From the NCBI GenBank assembly GCA_963513935.1, contig OY740771.1, positions 17,591,349-17,655,348 of the forward strand: a stretch of DNA of 64,000 nt. The letters run 5' to 3'. The notes under the pieces were generated by a model, which searched no databases, had not been told where the DNA came from, and worked only from the letters and a program-made list of their open reading frames with translations. Source of the stretch: Aphrophora alni. Lineage: Eukaryota > Arthropoda > Insecta > Hemiptera > Aphrophoridae. The translations under genes and the position numbers were made by a program. The stretch's first letter is position 1. Each line of letters begins with the position of its first letter. Of the stretch, positions 1 through 12,049 are shown in pieces.

Positions 1-174
1 AACCAAAACTAAAAGAATCTCTCTATATTAAATCTGTTAGTTTATTTCATCTTATAAAACTTATCCGCATTATATCGGTGACCCAGATTTCAACATCCCT
101 AAAGTACTTGTTTTTAAATTATAACTAAACTTAAAACAGGTCACTCGAACTGCAGTGTTTTAGTATACAGCAAA

Positions 175-265
175 ATGGCTGTTTCATTCCCATCGCATTC
201 CAAGTTCCCATTTACTCGCTGTGTCAATAGCTCAATGTTGATTCCGTTGCGTGCCAAGTTATATG
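175..265 (+). CDS. Candidate first coding exon, product unknown
   Basis: CAAAATGG start context, 30 open codons plus one base, then a GTAAAT donor at 266. The sequence is clearly richer in G+C than its surroundings. The peptide starts MAVSFPSHSKFPF and is rich in Ser, Arg and Lys with no acidic residue, so a mitochondrial presequence is one possibility. No matching phase-1 downstream exon was found in this window, and 30 open codons can occur by chance. It is a lead, not a gene model. Confidence 0.28.
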
Positions 266-935
266 GTAAATATATATTACAAACTCTTGATTTTTGTTTT
301 GTTTTACTTTTTTGGAAAGTTATTCAAATCCTTAATCTGTTTTGTACGTGATCAAGGGTTGAAACTGTGATGGTGATTAACTGGAAAATAAAGTGCAACG
401 CTGTAGGAAAACTATACAGACTTTGTCACCATCCAAACGAAACCGAATTACTCTACAAATATAGTTGGATAGTTGTTAATCAAAAGTGAACCATTAACAC
501 CATCTCTGAATAAAATTATTAATTTAATAAAGGGTCTGAACTTGAATTACTCGTGCCAAATACTTCGTAAGCGTAATTGTATGTGATAACAATCTGTCTT
601 TCATATACAACCGTCAAGTTTTTTTTTTTAAGTATTATTTAAGATTTTCTTATTTCAGATATCTCACACGGATTTGTTCTAAACTTTGAAATGACATATT
701 GTACAAAATTTTGAACGAAATTAAAGGAATCGATTTGAGAAATTGCAATTTTATAACTATCACTGAACCATTTATTAGTTGTTTTCGTATAACTCATAAA
801 AACCCACATTTTTAGAGAGATGGTGAGCACTACAGTTTGAGTTATTGAAAGATAGATTAGACAGAAATTCGATCAAAATCTTTAGAGTTGATTTTGAGAG
901 TTATTGTTGTTGTTTATATCAGCTACGACGAAAAT
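266..935. other. No features seen
   Basis: AT-rich non-coding sequence. Possible outer extension of the fold-back left arm near 870-935. Confidence 0.5.
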
Positions 936-1975
<1,040 letters not shown>

Positions 1976-4435
1976 ATACCGAGATATGACCAAAATATGC
2001 CTGCATAGAATTTTTTAATTAAAATCTGTCCACGGATTTGAGTTATAAAACTTTACAGATATAATGAAAGAAAGAGAGACATTTTACAAAAACTACTTTT
2101 TTGGACGTCAAAACGGATTTATTAAAAAAAAAATAGATTTTAATTTTTTGACCCGTTAGATAATATTTTCCATGCTGCCTATATTTTACCAACTTAGTTA
2201 TAAATTGAATTAAGACGATTTAAAAATTAAATTTTAAAATAACTAGGTCTAAATTCTTTAAGCATTTGACGAAATGTGGAGGTTACACTGCAATAAATAA
2301 CAGTTTTAATGTATATTTTAAAGTTAGTGCTTACTTCCAAGTATTATCTTATATTCACCTTCTTATGTTGATTATGTTAGGTGTATAAATTTGTTTAAAT
2401 GTGTATAGAAGTTTTTTTCTGATCTCTTTTTAAAAAGAATATATTTTGTCTGAATAAAATAAATAATTAAAAACTAAAAGTTTGTGAAACGTTTTTAAAA
2501 CGTTTACTTTTAACAACATAAACTCACGTTACAATTTGATTCACAAACAAAACCATTAACAAAAAACTTCATATAATAGAAATTACAAAAAAAAACTAAA
2601 ATGAATGTGTGTTGGGCGCAATGAACGTCGAGGAAAAGTTGTAGCAATTCATTTACAGTTTCAACCCCTGTAGGAGTCTGGACGTATCGTTTATTACTTC
2701 CTCCAGGAAAACACACATCATCAAAGCCATGCCAAATCATTTCACTACGCTAACGATACAAACTTTCTCTCACAGCCATTTACAATGGAAATATCAATTG
2801 AACAAAATTATTCATTGCTAAGAATGCGAGTTCACAATAATTGTCAGTAAAAAGGTGAAAATCAATCATAGTCGACATTTTAGATTTTGAAAATTAATAA
2901 TTATGTGTTTTTGTTTCAGCTACGTCCTAATTTCCCCAGATATGTTGAAAATATCTATATATTACAAATTTTATTAAAATCTATCACGAGTTTGTGCTGT
3001 CACATACAACACACGACAAAACCACATTTTTGGAATCGAAACAACTTCAAATCGGATGTATCCAGAAAAAACCGAAATCGATTTTTGCTAACATCATAAC
3101 ATTCTTCAACTAAGACATTTGAGAGTAGGATATTTAAATTGTTTTCAACGTTGTATATAAGTATAGCAAGACAATTTACTTACACGGTTGAGTATTCACT
3201 TCTGCCTCTTAATCTTCACAACGTAAAGTTGACAAATTGTAAAAGGCTGCCATTTCCAAACGAATGGTCCTTTTCCAGTCGGGATTGCGGCAATGTGTTC
3301 CTCTAACAAAGACCTTTAAAATGAGGTATAATTCGACCTATGCTTACATTTAAGATTTTTTTAGACTTCCTCCACAGGACGTCCCCCCAAAGTGAAAAAA
3401 GACAGTTAAAATGAGCAAAAAGTCGGTAACTATAGTGAGGACGTAATCCTAGAGTTTCATTGCTCTACTTTTATTAATAAAATTAATATTAAGGGGTTTC
3501 CAGACTTTTTGAACACCCGGTATGACTTCTCAACGGAATATTTTGTATTGGTCTTACAAGTACCCCCAATTTTTGAGTTATTAAAATAATAATATTAAAA
3601 AACCCCTTGAGATATTTTCAAACAATCAAAATAGATTAATTTGTTCAAAATCTGTTCATCTGTTTGAACGAAAACGAATGTTTCTTTATAAAACTAAATT
3701 TCGATTTTTTTCCCCAACACACAATATTTCTCTACGTATACGTTTAGAAAGTTAAGCAAATCTTTGAGCATATAAAATTTGTTACTTTTCATATATTAAA
3801 AATTTCATCGTCAATAATTTTACATAATCATCGTGCATAAAATAATAGAGTAAAATCACGTTTCTTCAGTAAAATACAGATAATTTTAAACCAATTTTCT
3901 CATTCCAAGTTTACACAATGGTCCAATGTAGGATAAATGTATTTTTAACATCTCTCACTGAATCGCTCATTACAGTTCGAGGGTAAGCTTGGATCAAATC
4001 ATTCATTACGTCAAACAACAGCTTAATACTAATTACCTCTAAAATGGATGACTAATTATGATTTTACTAAATTTATCCCGTTGGAACATTTTTTTTTTAT
4101 CCTTTCGATAATAATTATAATATTCCTTTAATGTTATTAACGAATTTATATTAGCTGTAGAAATTATATTATTGATATAGTTTATTCGTACGTTTACTGT
4201 CATTTGTGTCATACACGACGTTTTGAAAGTATGGATCAACTCTCTACATCAGGTGAATCATTAAAGGACTAGGACTATACTATCGAAAACAAACACAAAT
4301 GATTGCAAATATCCAATTAATAGATTTTAATAGTATAAACAAACCTTTATTACAGAATAACTTTAAAACCAGAATTGACATTCTAGGTAATGTTTCCTCA
4401 CTCTTGAAACCGTAAAACGTTCACTGATCTTATTA
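1976..4435. other. Intergenic; partial fold-back-arm copy only
   Basis: Apart from the partial repeat near 3300-3400 nothing is supported. Two open frames (2510-2740 minus, 2887-3099 plus, the latter just after a good TTTGTTTCAG acceptor) match no family I know. Confidence 0.5.
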
Positions 4436-4439
4436 TTAG

Positions 4440-5170
4440 AATTATTATCATTAGAATAGAATAGAAAAAGTTATGAGATAGGTCAAACAAATCAATGGCG
4501 AGTTTTATACGGATGTATGCTTGTTGAGGTACCTACAGTTAAATTAGTAGTTTTTTGTATTCATGTCGTCAGTAGTTTGCACCCAAACAAGTAGACCGAT
4601 TTTAATCTAATTATGTGTGTGCAATTGAACTATATTTTGGAAAAAAAAAATTTTTTTTTGAATATTTGGGAGTAACTGCCATAAGAAAAAATTAAAATTA
4701 CGATTTTCTCCAAATCGTATATATTAATTTTATATATTTTGCTCAAAGTGCAGCTTCTAAGAATGCAAATAAAACGTATTTATCTCAATCTCTCAAAAGT
4801 TTCGGTTCGTGAGTAGTTATTGGTAAAAACGAAAAAATCCTCTATGGGGCTATTATAAAAAACCGATTTCGTTCAAACTTCAGTGAAATATGAACACTAC
4901 TCACGTAAACCCGTGTGGAAAATCGCAATTGATCCTGCGTCATAAAAAACTAATTTTAAACGTAATTTAGTTATAAAATACGTATAATTTTTCAAAATCG
5001 ACTTCACCGATTTCGTTCAAACTTTTTAAATATGAACACTATTGACGTGAACCCGTGTGCAAAATCGGAATTGATACTCCTGCCATTAAAACCAATGTTA
5101 ATTTACTACTATTCATATCGAGGACGTGTTTTTTAACACAAGAGAAGCAAGTTCATTCCTTTATTCAATT
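4440..5170. repeat. Dispersed repeat family B copy
   Basis: Starts with an AAAGTTATGAGATAGGTCAAA-like stretch and ends with ACACAAGAGAAGCAAGTTCA. The same order recurs at 42960-43560. A sub-unit with AACCCGTGTG and AAAATCG occurs twice within it (about 4862-4945 and 5005-5090). Confidence 0.55.
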
Positions 5171-6054
5171 TGGTTGAAAGACCGCTATAGTTAATTTTTA
5201 CTTTTTAATTAACAACTATCGTTTTTGGGATTATTTTCCAGATTTTGGTCTTGGTCGACAGGTGAGTAAAAATGGTTGTGCATTGTTTTTGCAAAGTTTA
5301 TTTACTCACTGTTATATGTTTCTTAGTTAAAGCTCAGGAACATTAATTTCGATTCATCTTAATAATTGACACAATATCTCGGTTTTATAAAATATTTAAG
5401 AAGTTTTTTCAACAGATCTGTTAATTTTAAATAGCAGTGTGACAAGTAATTTTAGAACAAGTACGTCGTTCTACATCACACATTAGTTCATTAAAAACAT
5501 TTTCATACAAAACAACAAAAAATATATTTTCCGTTTCAAGACCGCAACGACCTTCTTTTTGTTTAAAGTCTCAAATGAGAGTAAAAGTGAATAATTGTCG
5601 GAATAAACAAAAATAAATAAACATAAATAAATATCATTTAAAACAATTTGTGCAAAATAATCCTTTCAAAAAATATTTGATGAAAACTTAAACTAGTTTG
5701 CTTAGAATCGTTTGTAAACCTATTTATCTTGTTTTAAAGTCTCGCAAGTGTGGGTGTTAGTTTTTGTCTACAAGTTTCCGGAAGGGAGTCAAGAGAACAA
5801 AACAGATTTATTGTGTAGTGGAAGTGTTATGCGTTAGATAATAGGGAAGCACTACCTTATATAAATAAATAAATACATTAATGTTCAAATATAAAATTTA
5901 ATTTCACATATTCTTATTAATAAATAATAAAACAGTAATTTTTACATTTTTTTTTAATTCATACAAAATGGTAATATTATGCAAAACACAACGTGTTATA
6001 TAACTTTTTCCTCAGGAAGTTGAGTTCAATTTACGAATTTAATGAAAAATTGTT
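5171..6054. other. No features seen
   Basis: AT-rich sequence without recognisable coding, RNA or repeat structure. Confidence 0.5.
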
Positions 6055-6244
6055 AGTTGTAAAGGTTTTGGAGTTAGTATGTTAGGAATCTAAAAATGTG
6101 CCAAATTCAAATGAAAACGCGACTGAACAGCCTATATTAACTAATAGGCTACGTAACTAATTTTTTTTTCAAGATTGCCAAAATTGGTGTATTGTAGTCG
6201 TGAATAAACGTTGATAGAAAAATAATCAATTTATTAAATGATAA

Positions 6245-6496
6245 ATTCCATATTGCCTTATGAATGCTTTAAAATAAGTTTATTACTAAATTACTTACGT
6301 CATAGCAATCTTGTGTTTAGTATTTATTTATTTATATTTCTGCAGTACCAAACATTTTATGTTTATTTATTTTTGTGAAATGTGTATCAGTGTGTTGTGT
6401 AAATGTATTGTTTCATCTGATGATGGTATATGTTATACCGAAACAGCTGTAATGAAATATTAACAAATAAATACTAAACACAAGATTGCTATGACG
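6245..6496 (+). mobile_element. 252-bp inverted-repeat element with hammerhead motif, 14-bp target duplication
   Basis: TTATTAAATGATAA flanks the segment on both sides (6231-6244 and 6497-6510), a likely 14-bp target-site duplication. Inside, a perfect 33-bp inverted repeat (6297-6329 and 6465-6497) brackets a hammerhead ribozyme motif. The last base of the right arm is shared with the duplication. Hammerheads with a very short stem III, together with inverted or partial terminal copies and target duplications of about this length, are known from Penelope-like retroelements. I infer a truncated or non-autonomous Penelope-like unit. It has no reading frame. Confidence 0.62.
6409..6459 (+). ncRNA. 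Hammerhead ribozyme motif, type I, minimal stem III
   Basis: Core CTGATGA (6417-6423) and GAAA (6440-6443). Stem II is GGTATA (6425-6430) with TATACC (6434-6439), closed by TGT. Stem III is ACAG (6443-6446) with CTGT (6447-6450) and no loop, then A at 6451 as the base before cleavage (GUA). Stem I pairs 6409-6416 with 6452-6459: eight pairs, one of them T-G. Two deviations: an unpaired T (6424) between the core and stem II, and a stem III that would favour activity as a dimer, as described for Penelope-like hammerheads. Confidence 0.68.
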
Positions 6497-6837
6497 TTAT
6501 TAAATGATAATTTATCCATATAATGAAACAAACGTTGGAGTATGTTGGAATCAAAATTGTGCGAAAATTGAAGTGAAAAGCCCGGGAAAAGCCTATTTAT
6601 AACATATAACTTTTTTTTTAATTTTAAGGTTTACAATAGTTTTTAATGTGGTTGGGATAAACGTTGTTAAAAAAATTAACCAATTTATAAAATTTACATG
6701 TCGAAAATAAATTTTCATGATGGATAAAAAAGTTACTGAAGAGTAAGGATTTTTTTTTTTTAATTCAGCGAAAATATTAAAATTGGTGAAGATGGAATAG
6801 AAACATAACGAAATGATTGTTTATCCATTAATAACTT

Positions 6838-6880
6838 TTATATATATATATATTTATATATATATATATATATATATATT
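6838..6880. repeat. AT microsatellite
   Basis: Alternating TA with one TTTA interruption. Confidence 0.9.
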
Positions 6881-6899
6881 TAAGACCAGGAAATATTAG

Positions 6900-7290
6900 T
6901 TTTTACTTTTTCCCATATTATAACGTAGTAGAAAAAGTTATTTAATAGACAAAAATCGATTTGACTATTCTAACGTCCACTGAGTAACAATTTTAGTATT
7001 ATTGTTTTATTTTCACAATGTTAATCTATTGTCTGTAATCTGTACAGTGCTCTACTGCCAAAACATGTGGATGAAGTTCGTCACATTTAGTGGCAATAAT
7101 TTAGTCATTACTAGAAGCATTTTTTTCTATAAAGTTTTTAATAACTTAAAATTTTTATGGTAGCTGCCAAATATACGATTTTAACTAAATTTTGTCTGAA
7201 ATGTAGCAGTTATGAAACAGCATGTTGCATTTTATAGCTATCTTTCCAAAAATCTTTTACCACAGATTTATATAATATAAAATTTTTCAA
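6900..7290. repeat. Dispersed repeat family B, partial
   Basis: Shares GTAGTAGAAAAAGTTAT and the GTGCTCTACTGCCAAAACATG block with other family-B copies (11490, 19310, 23850). Boundaries are uncertain. Confidence 0.4.
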
Positions 7291-7305
7291 TAAGTTTACA
7301 AGTTT

Positions 7306-7530
7306 TAACCCTCAGGGGCTCGTTATAGTGAGTAAGGGTTTGGGAATCCCGAGGTAGCCTAACTGGATCCTACACCTTTTTTCATGCAGTGTTTTATTAG
7401 ATCACTATCTTTTAAGTTTTTCATGACCAGGTTATATTCTCTACGGACCTTGACACTAATATAGTATTCAAGGGCTAGGGGTCTTTATTTTATTTACTAT
7501 TAAAACGAAAGATACACAGTTTATAAAATA
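7306..7530. repeat. Dispersed repeat family A copy
   Basis: Carries the family landmarks in order: CCCTCAGGGGCTCGTT, GGAATCCCGAGGTAGCC, CTGGATCCTACACC, a degenerate GACCTTGACACTA and AGGGGTCTTTATTTTA. Confidence 0.65.
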
Positions 7531-8225
7531 TCTGAATATTCAAAAGTTTATGAAATTAGATTAATAACAAAAACTATTGTGAAACATTGTAAAATTACAA
7601 TTCGGGTATAATGAGCAAACATAAATTATAATCTTGATATTCGACAGTAGAAATTGATTTAAATTAATAAGATTTAAGCTTAGGAGTCGTTTAAGACACA
7701 AATCACGGTTCTTAAAAATATCCATAAATCTTTCTAACTAAAATCATTAAAAAGGTTGGTGAAAACTTTTTTAGTAATTTTTCTTTACTTATGAGTTAGT
7801 AGTATAGTCACAATTTTATATCAAGTGATGAATACAATATTTGATTTTTTGTTATCTGTGTTAGTGCAATATCTTATAATAAATCTACTTTTTAATCCAA
7901 AATTTAACAAATTCTCAACAACTGAATAAATAAAGTAAGTTTCATATTATTAAACTAAATTAAAATCATATAAGTCATTTCCAATTTAAATAAACAATAC
8001 AGTACAGACGTTGCACCCTAACATGTGCGCAAGGAATGGAGTCTTTTAGAGTTAGTGAATTATTATTTTATTCTATATTATAATAAAAGACTTTAACGCA
8101 GTTGTTTTTAAGACAACTATGTGAACATTTTAAACATTTTATTAAATTTTATGAAGTGTTAATTTAATTGAAAAATAAACTGTACTTCACGTAAATAAAG
8201 ATATAATTATTAAATATGTCTACTT
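7531..8225. other. No features seen
   Basis: AT-rich sequence with nothing recognisable. Confidence 0.5.
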
Positions 8226-8267
8226 ACCGAACAATAATAAAAAGTATTTTTTAAACTTTCGTATTTG

Positions 8268-8385
8268 GCACTGGATCGCAACACGGAAGCGACCTCATCA
8301 TACAATGATGAACACGAGAAGACTGAAACACTGCAGTGGTGCTGCGATCCCAACGCAACCTGGTGGACAAAAGCGATATGACGTC
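8268..8385. other. GC-rich hairpin island, unassigned
   Basis: A short block far richer in G+C than its surroundings. GGATCGCAACAC (8273-8284) pairs with GTGCTGCGATCC (8339-8350) with one mismatch. Inside are a perfect TCATCAT-ACA-ATGATGA hairpin (8295-8311) and a CACTGCAGTG palindrome (8329-8338). Both strands are open for about 35-50 codons, but neither reading resembles a family I know. It could be a small structured RNA, a MITE end or an exon fragment. Confidence 0.3.
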
Positions 8386-8410
8386 TGAAATCAATTTTGA
8401 TAACGGATCG

Positions 8411-9925
8411 GGCTGAAATGTTTATATATTTACTTTGATATTACTAATGAATATTGGTAATGGCATTCAAAATATTTACTTGTAATTAATTAAAATTGTT
8501 TATTGGGTTAAAATAAATACTTTGCAAAATATTTGTTTTTCATATAAAAGTTGTGGTTTTGTTCACATTATAAACAATAATTTTATAATTGATTGTGTTA
8601 TTTATTTATACTTTATTTTATTTGAATGTTAAAAATATGTCGGCGACCAAATATTTTAATGGTTTAAAAAAATGGATACGTTTTAAAATTTGTATTATTG
8701 TCGACTTTTAGAATCACTAAGAAACAAATAATTATCAGATGGATAAATATCGAATCGTTTTTTGATTTTTTGATTTATTTTTTAAATTTTATTTGATACC
8801 GAATTGATATCGTGAGAAAAAATGTATTTTTAAACTTTTTTTTTGAAAATTAAATGTTCGTTAAAAGGCATGCGATACTTGGGTGAAAATGTCCTACGGT
8901 CATTTCAATCTTTTAATAAAATTTAATCATAAATATCCAAAATATAATTTGTATATTAATAAATTTTAATTTTTAATATTGCCAATAATGATTTGTATAT
9001 ATGAACAAGAGAGAAAACTATACTTAAAGTTAAAGTTTTTGAAAACAGTCAATCTGACATATAATATGTTGTAATAGAGATAAAGGTTATGTGGTGGGTC
9101 AAATAATCATAGAGATTATGAGATTTTATTTTAGCCTTAGAATTTAAAAGATTGGATTTTGGACATATATCGTCTGACGTAAGTGCTAAACATACAAAAT
9201 TCGTGAAAAGATTAAAATAAAAATTGTTATTTGATCATGTTTTGGCAATATTTATTTTTTTTTTGTTTTTGTTTTTTTTAACTCAAAATTTGGGTGTTTA
9301 AAACAATTTTCTCAAAATAGGTTCAATTGATTTTGATCTAGCCTAATTTTGCTCAAAACTGGCTTCTAATTACCAAAACAAAACTTTTTGAAGACCATTC
9401 TTTGCAAAAATGTGAATCATGAACTATGGGAATATGTTTTTCTTACATTGTGTGATGGGGCTGGAAAACTTTGTTTTAAAATATATTTTACACATTATAT
9501 TCAAAAAAAAATTTAAAATACGTTTTACAAATTACAAACAAATCGTAAAACATAATTTAAATGCAGAATCATATATATTTATTGAGGCTTAACCTAATCT
9601 ATTTCACAAACATTTATTTTGGCGAAATATTTTCAACGAAATATGTTTTAGGAAAGAGTTGGAAGACGGAATTCGCGAACGAAATGAAACGAAGTGCGTC
9701 GAATGAAATGAATTGTGCCAAAAAGACCGCAGGGGTAAAACACTGTGTTCATTGAACAGTGATGATTTGCAGTGAAAGTACGTGAGATATTTTATATTCA
9801 GTCACAATTCAGATGCAAAAAGACGATTTATAAGTTCAATTCCGCGTGAAGCAAGAACTCTTCCTTACGGTTTCTTTATTTGTTACAAAATAATGAAGTC
9901 AGATGTAAATTGTAACAGCAAACTA
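8411..9925. other. No features supported
   Basis: AT-rich. A less AT-rich patch at 9650-9770 contains a 64-codon frame that matches nothing known to me. Confidence 0.4.
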
Positions 9926-9929
9926 TGGT

Positions 9930-10565
9930 ATTATTGGGTATTTATTTTATACTCTTTCTGCCTTTTTTTATATGGTGCAATTATGACCGGGAGGTTTTTT
10001 ACACAACAAGAAAAAATAGCTTCTACTTACCCTCAAGAGCTTTTTTAGTACGGCCTTGGCAATGCTGAGGGAAACTACCTAAATATACAACTTTTTTTAT
10101 TAAATTCTTGGGTTAAATCCCTCTCTTTTATCTTCTTTATCAGGTCTCTTTAACAAACTCTTGTTTTTTCCGACCATGACGATATTTGAGTATTATTGGG
10201 TTAAGGGTATTTATTTTGTAATTTTGCTTCCTTTTTTATACAAAGCAATGATGAACGAGAGGTTTTTACACAACAAGGACAAATTTCTTCTTCTTACCCT
10301 CAGGGGCTTAATTTAGTTAGTACGGCCTTAGTAATCCTGAGGAAAACTACCTAGATATAAAACGTTTTTAATAAAGTGTTGGGTTTGATCTATATTTTTA
10401 TCTTTCTTATAAGGTCTCTCTAACCAACATTTTTTTTTTCCGATCATGACGCTATTAGCGTAATGGTGGGTTAAGGGTAGGTATTAATTTTATACTTTGG
10501 ATTTCTTTTTTATGTGAGGCAATGATAATCGCGAGGTTTTGAACAACAGAGAAATAGGAATAGCT
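9930..10565. repeat. Family A repeat, tandem copies with 267-bp period
   Basis: Landmark CCCTCA(A/G)(G/A)GGCT occurs at 10030 and 10297. Between and after them recur GGCCTT(G/A)G(C/T)AATCCTGAGG-like, TAGATATA, AGGTCTCT, CCGA(C/T)CATGACG, GGGTTAAGGGTA and GCAATGAT(G/A) blocks. A third, weaker unit trails to about 10565. This array shows the family's unit length. The 88-codon frame at 9782-10048 overlaps it and is not a gene. Confidence 0.7.
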
Positions 10566-11489
10566 GCTCCTGATTTAGAGAGCTTGTTCGCCTTTTAACT
10601 TCATCTTTATAATAGCTATTTTTAATGGATGTCTCTCAGTGCTTTTTAGTTGGTGTCTTACAATATTTTAGTAAGTTTTTTTTTTTTTTTATAGTTGTAG
10701 TCAATTTTCATAAAATCGGTATTTGTAGTTCAAACAGTATTCGCCTTCAATTTATATTATTATTTGTATTTCGTATGAATGTATTGTAAAGTTTGTACAC
10801 AAGTTAATTTTGTATTTACACACTGACCTAGTTACAGGTAAGATAAATATATAATCTTAATTAATTAATAGTATTTAATTAAACAAGCGCAGTTTAATAT
10901 AACAGCACTGGAATTTTTGTAATGCTTCTTGCCATTTAGAATGCAATATTATTTTTAAATTTAACCACTGAATTTCGCCCCTCCCCAACAACAACAAACA
11001 TTACACCTTGTTCCATTTACCCCAAAAGGGTTTTCATTAAATGCCTAAGATGTACATGACGGATCTCTAATTTTACTCCCATTTGTAATTTGTAATCAAC
11101 CCCCATTTAAGCCGAAATAAAAAATAGGGAAGTAAAGATTTAATTATAGCCTACATTTGATATATTGAGTTCCGTAAGCAGCAGGTTTTATCAACTCATT
11201 ATTTCCTTTTAAATGGTGTATCACGTGAATGTAGTTACCATAACATTTTTTATTTACCCCCCAAAAACTTAGTTTTGAGACAAGATTTTCATCAAAGCTA
11301 AAATATTAAAAGGTAATATTAAAATTAAAACAAACTTTTCATAAAAGCTTTATATAGTTTCTCAAAATCTCATTTTGTTTTGTACATTTGTTTCATATTT
11401 ATAGGCGGTAAAATCTATTATATTTTTTAATACTTAATATTTTTAAATGAAAATCTGTGTATTATGTTATCATTTTTATTTTTTTTTAC
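10566..11489. other. No features seen
   Basis: AT-rich; nothing recognised. Confidence 0.5.
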
Positions 11490-11830
11490 TTTTTAACATA
11501 TTAGTAGTATAGAGAAAGTTATGTGACGGGTCAAATACTTGATGTAGATTAGTTTTCAAATATATCGGTTTTCAATACTGCTGAGTCTAAAATATAGGTT
11601 TCAGGAATGATGGCTGTCTATGTGCAGTGCTATACAGCTAAAACTGGTAAACAAGTTTTTTATAAAATTATTCTTTCTGTGGAGTTTTATTTCATTTTTC
11701 GTAAATTTAAAATTTCTAGGTGAGCCTCGAATGACAGAACTCAAACCTAATGGTTGCCGTCTCTCTATAAATGCAGGTTCGTGAGTAATTTAAAAAAAAA
11801 AAAAACGGTGGTGGGGCAATTATATAATAT
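11490..11830. repeat. Dispersed repeat family B copy
   Basis: GTAGTATAGAGAAAGTTATG, then GGGTCAAAT, ATATCGGTTTTCAATACT, GAGTCTAAAA and GTGCAGTGCTATACAGC in the same order as at 42960. Confidence 0.55.
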
Positions 11831-12049
11831 GCAATCTCTGAAATTACTTTTTAAAAAATGGGAAAATTAACATTACTGAAGCAGATAAAAAAATAACAAG
11901 ATTTAGTTAGTTGTTACAATTAAACTAGTTATTGAATTTATAAAAAATAGGAATAATATATATATTTTTTTTAAGTAAAAATAATTATATTTGTATAATA
12001 AAAATAAAAATGTGTAATTATTTCCCACATTATGTAAATTGTTGTTTAT

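Larger units (their letters stand above)
6055..6660. repeat. Diverged direct repeat split by a hammerhead mini-element
   Basis: The segments at about 6060-6244 and 6535-6690 are diverged copies of the same unit. Shared landmarks are GTTGGAATC or GTTAGGAATC, GTGC-AAATT, AGCCTAT and ATAAACGTTG. The inverted-repeat element at 6245-6496 lies between them. Confidence 0.5.

Noticed and set aside
2510..2740. Minus-strand frame starting MIWHGFDDVCFPGG
   Set aside because: The first 45 codons look faintly protein-like, but there is no recognisable family, splice context or neighbouring exon.
2887..3099. Plus-strand frame behind a good TTTGTTTCAG acceptor
   Set aside because: Peptide is basic and unstructured with no known motif, and it does not match the phase of the 175-265 candidate exon.
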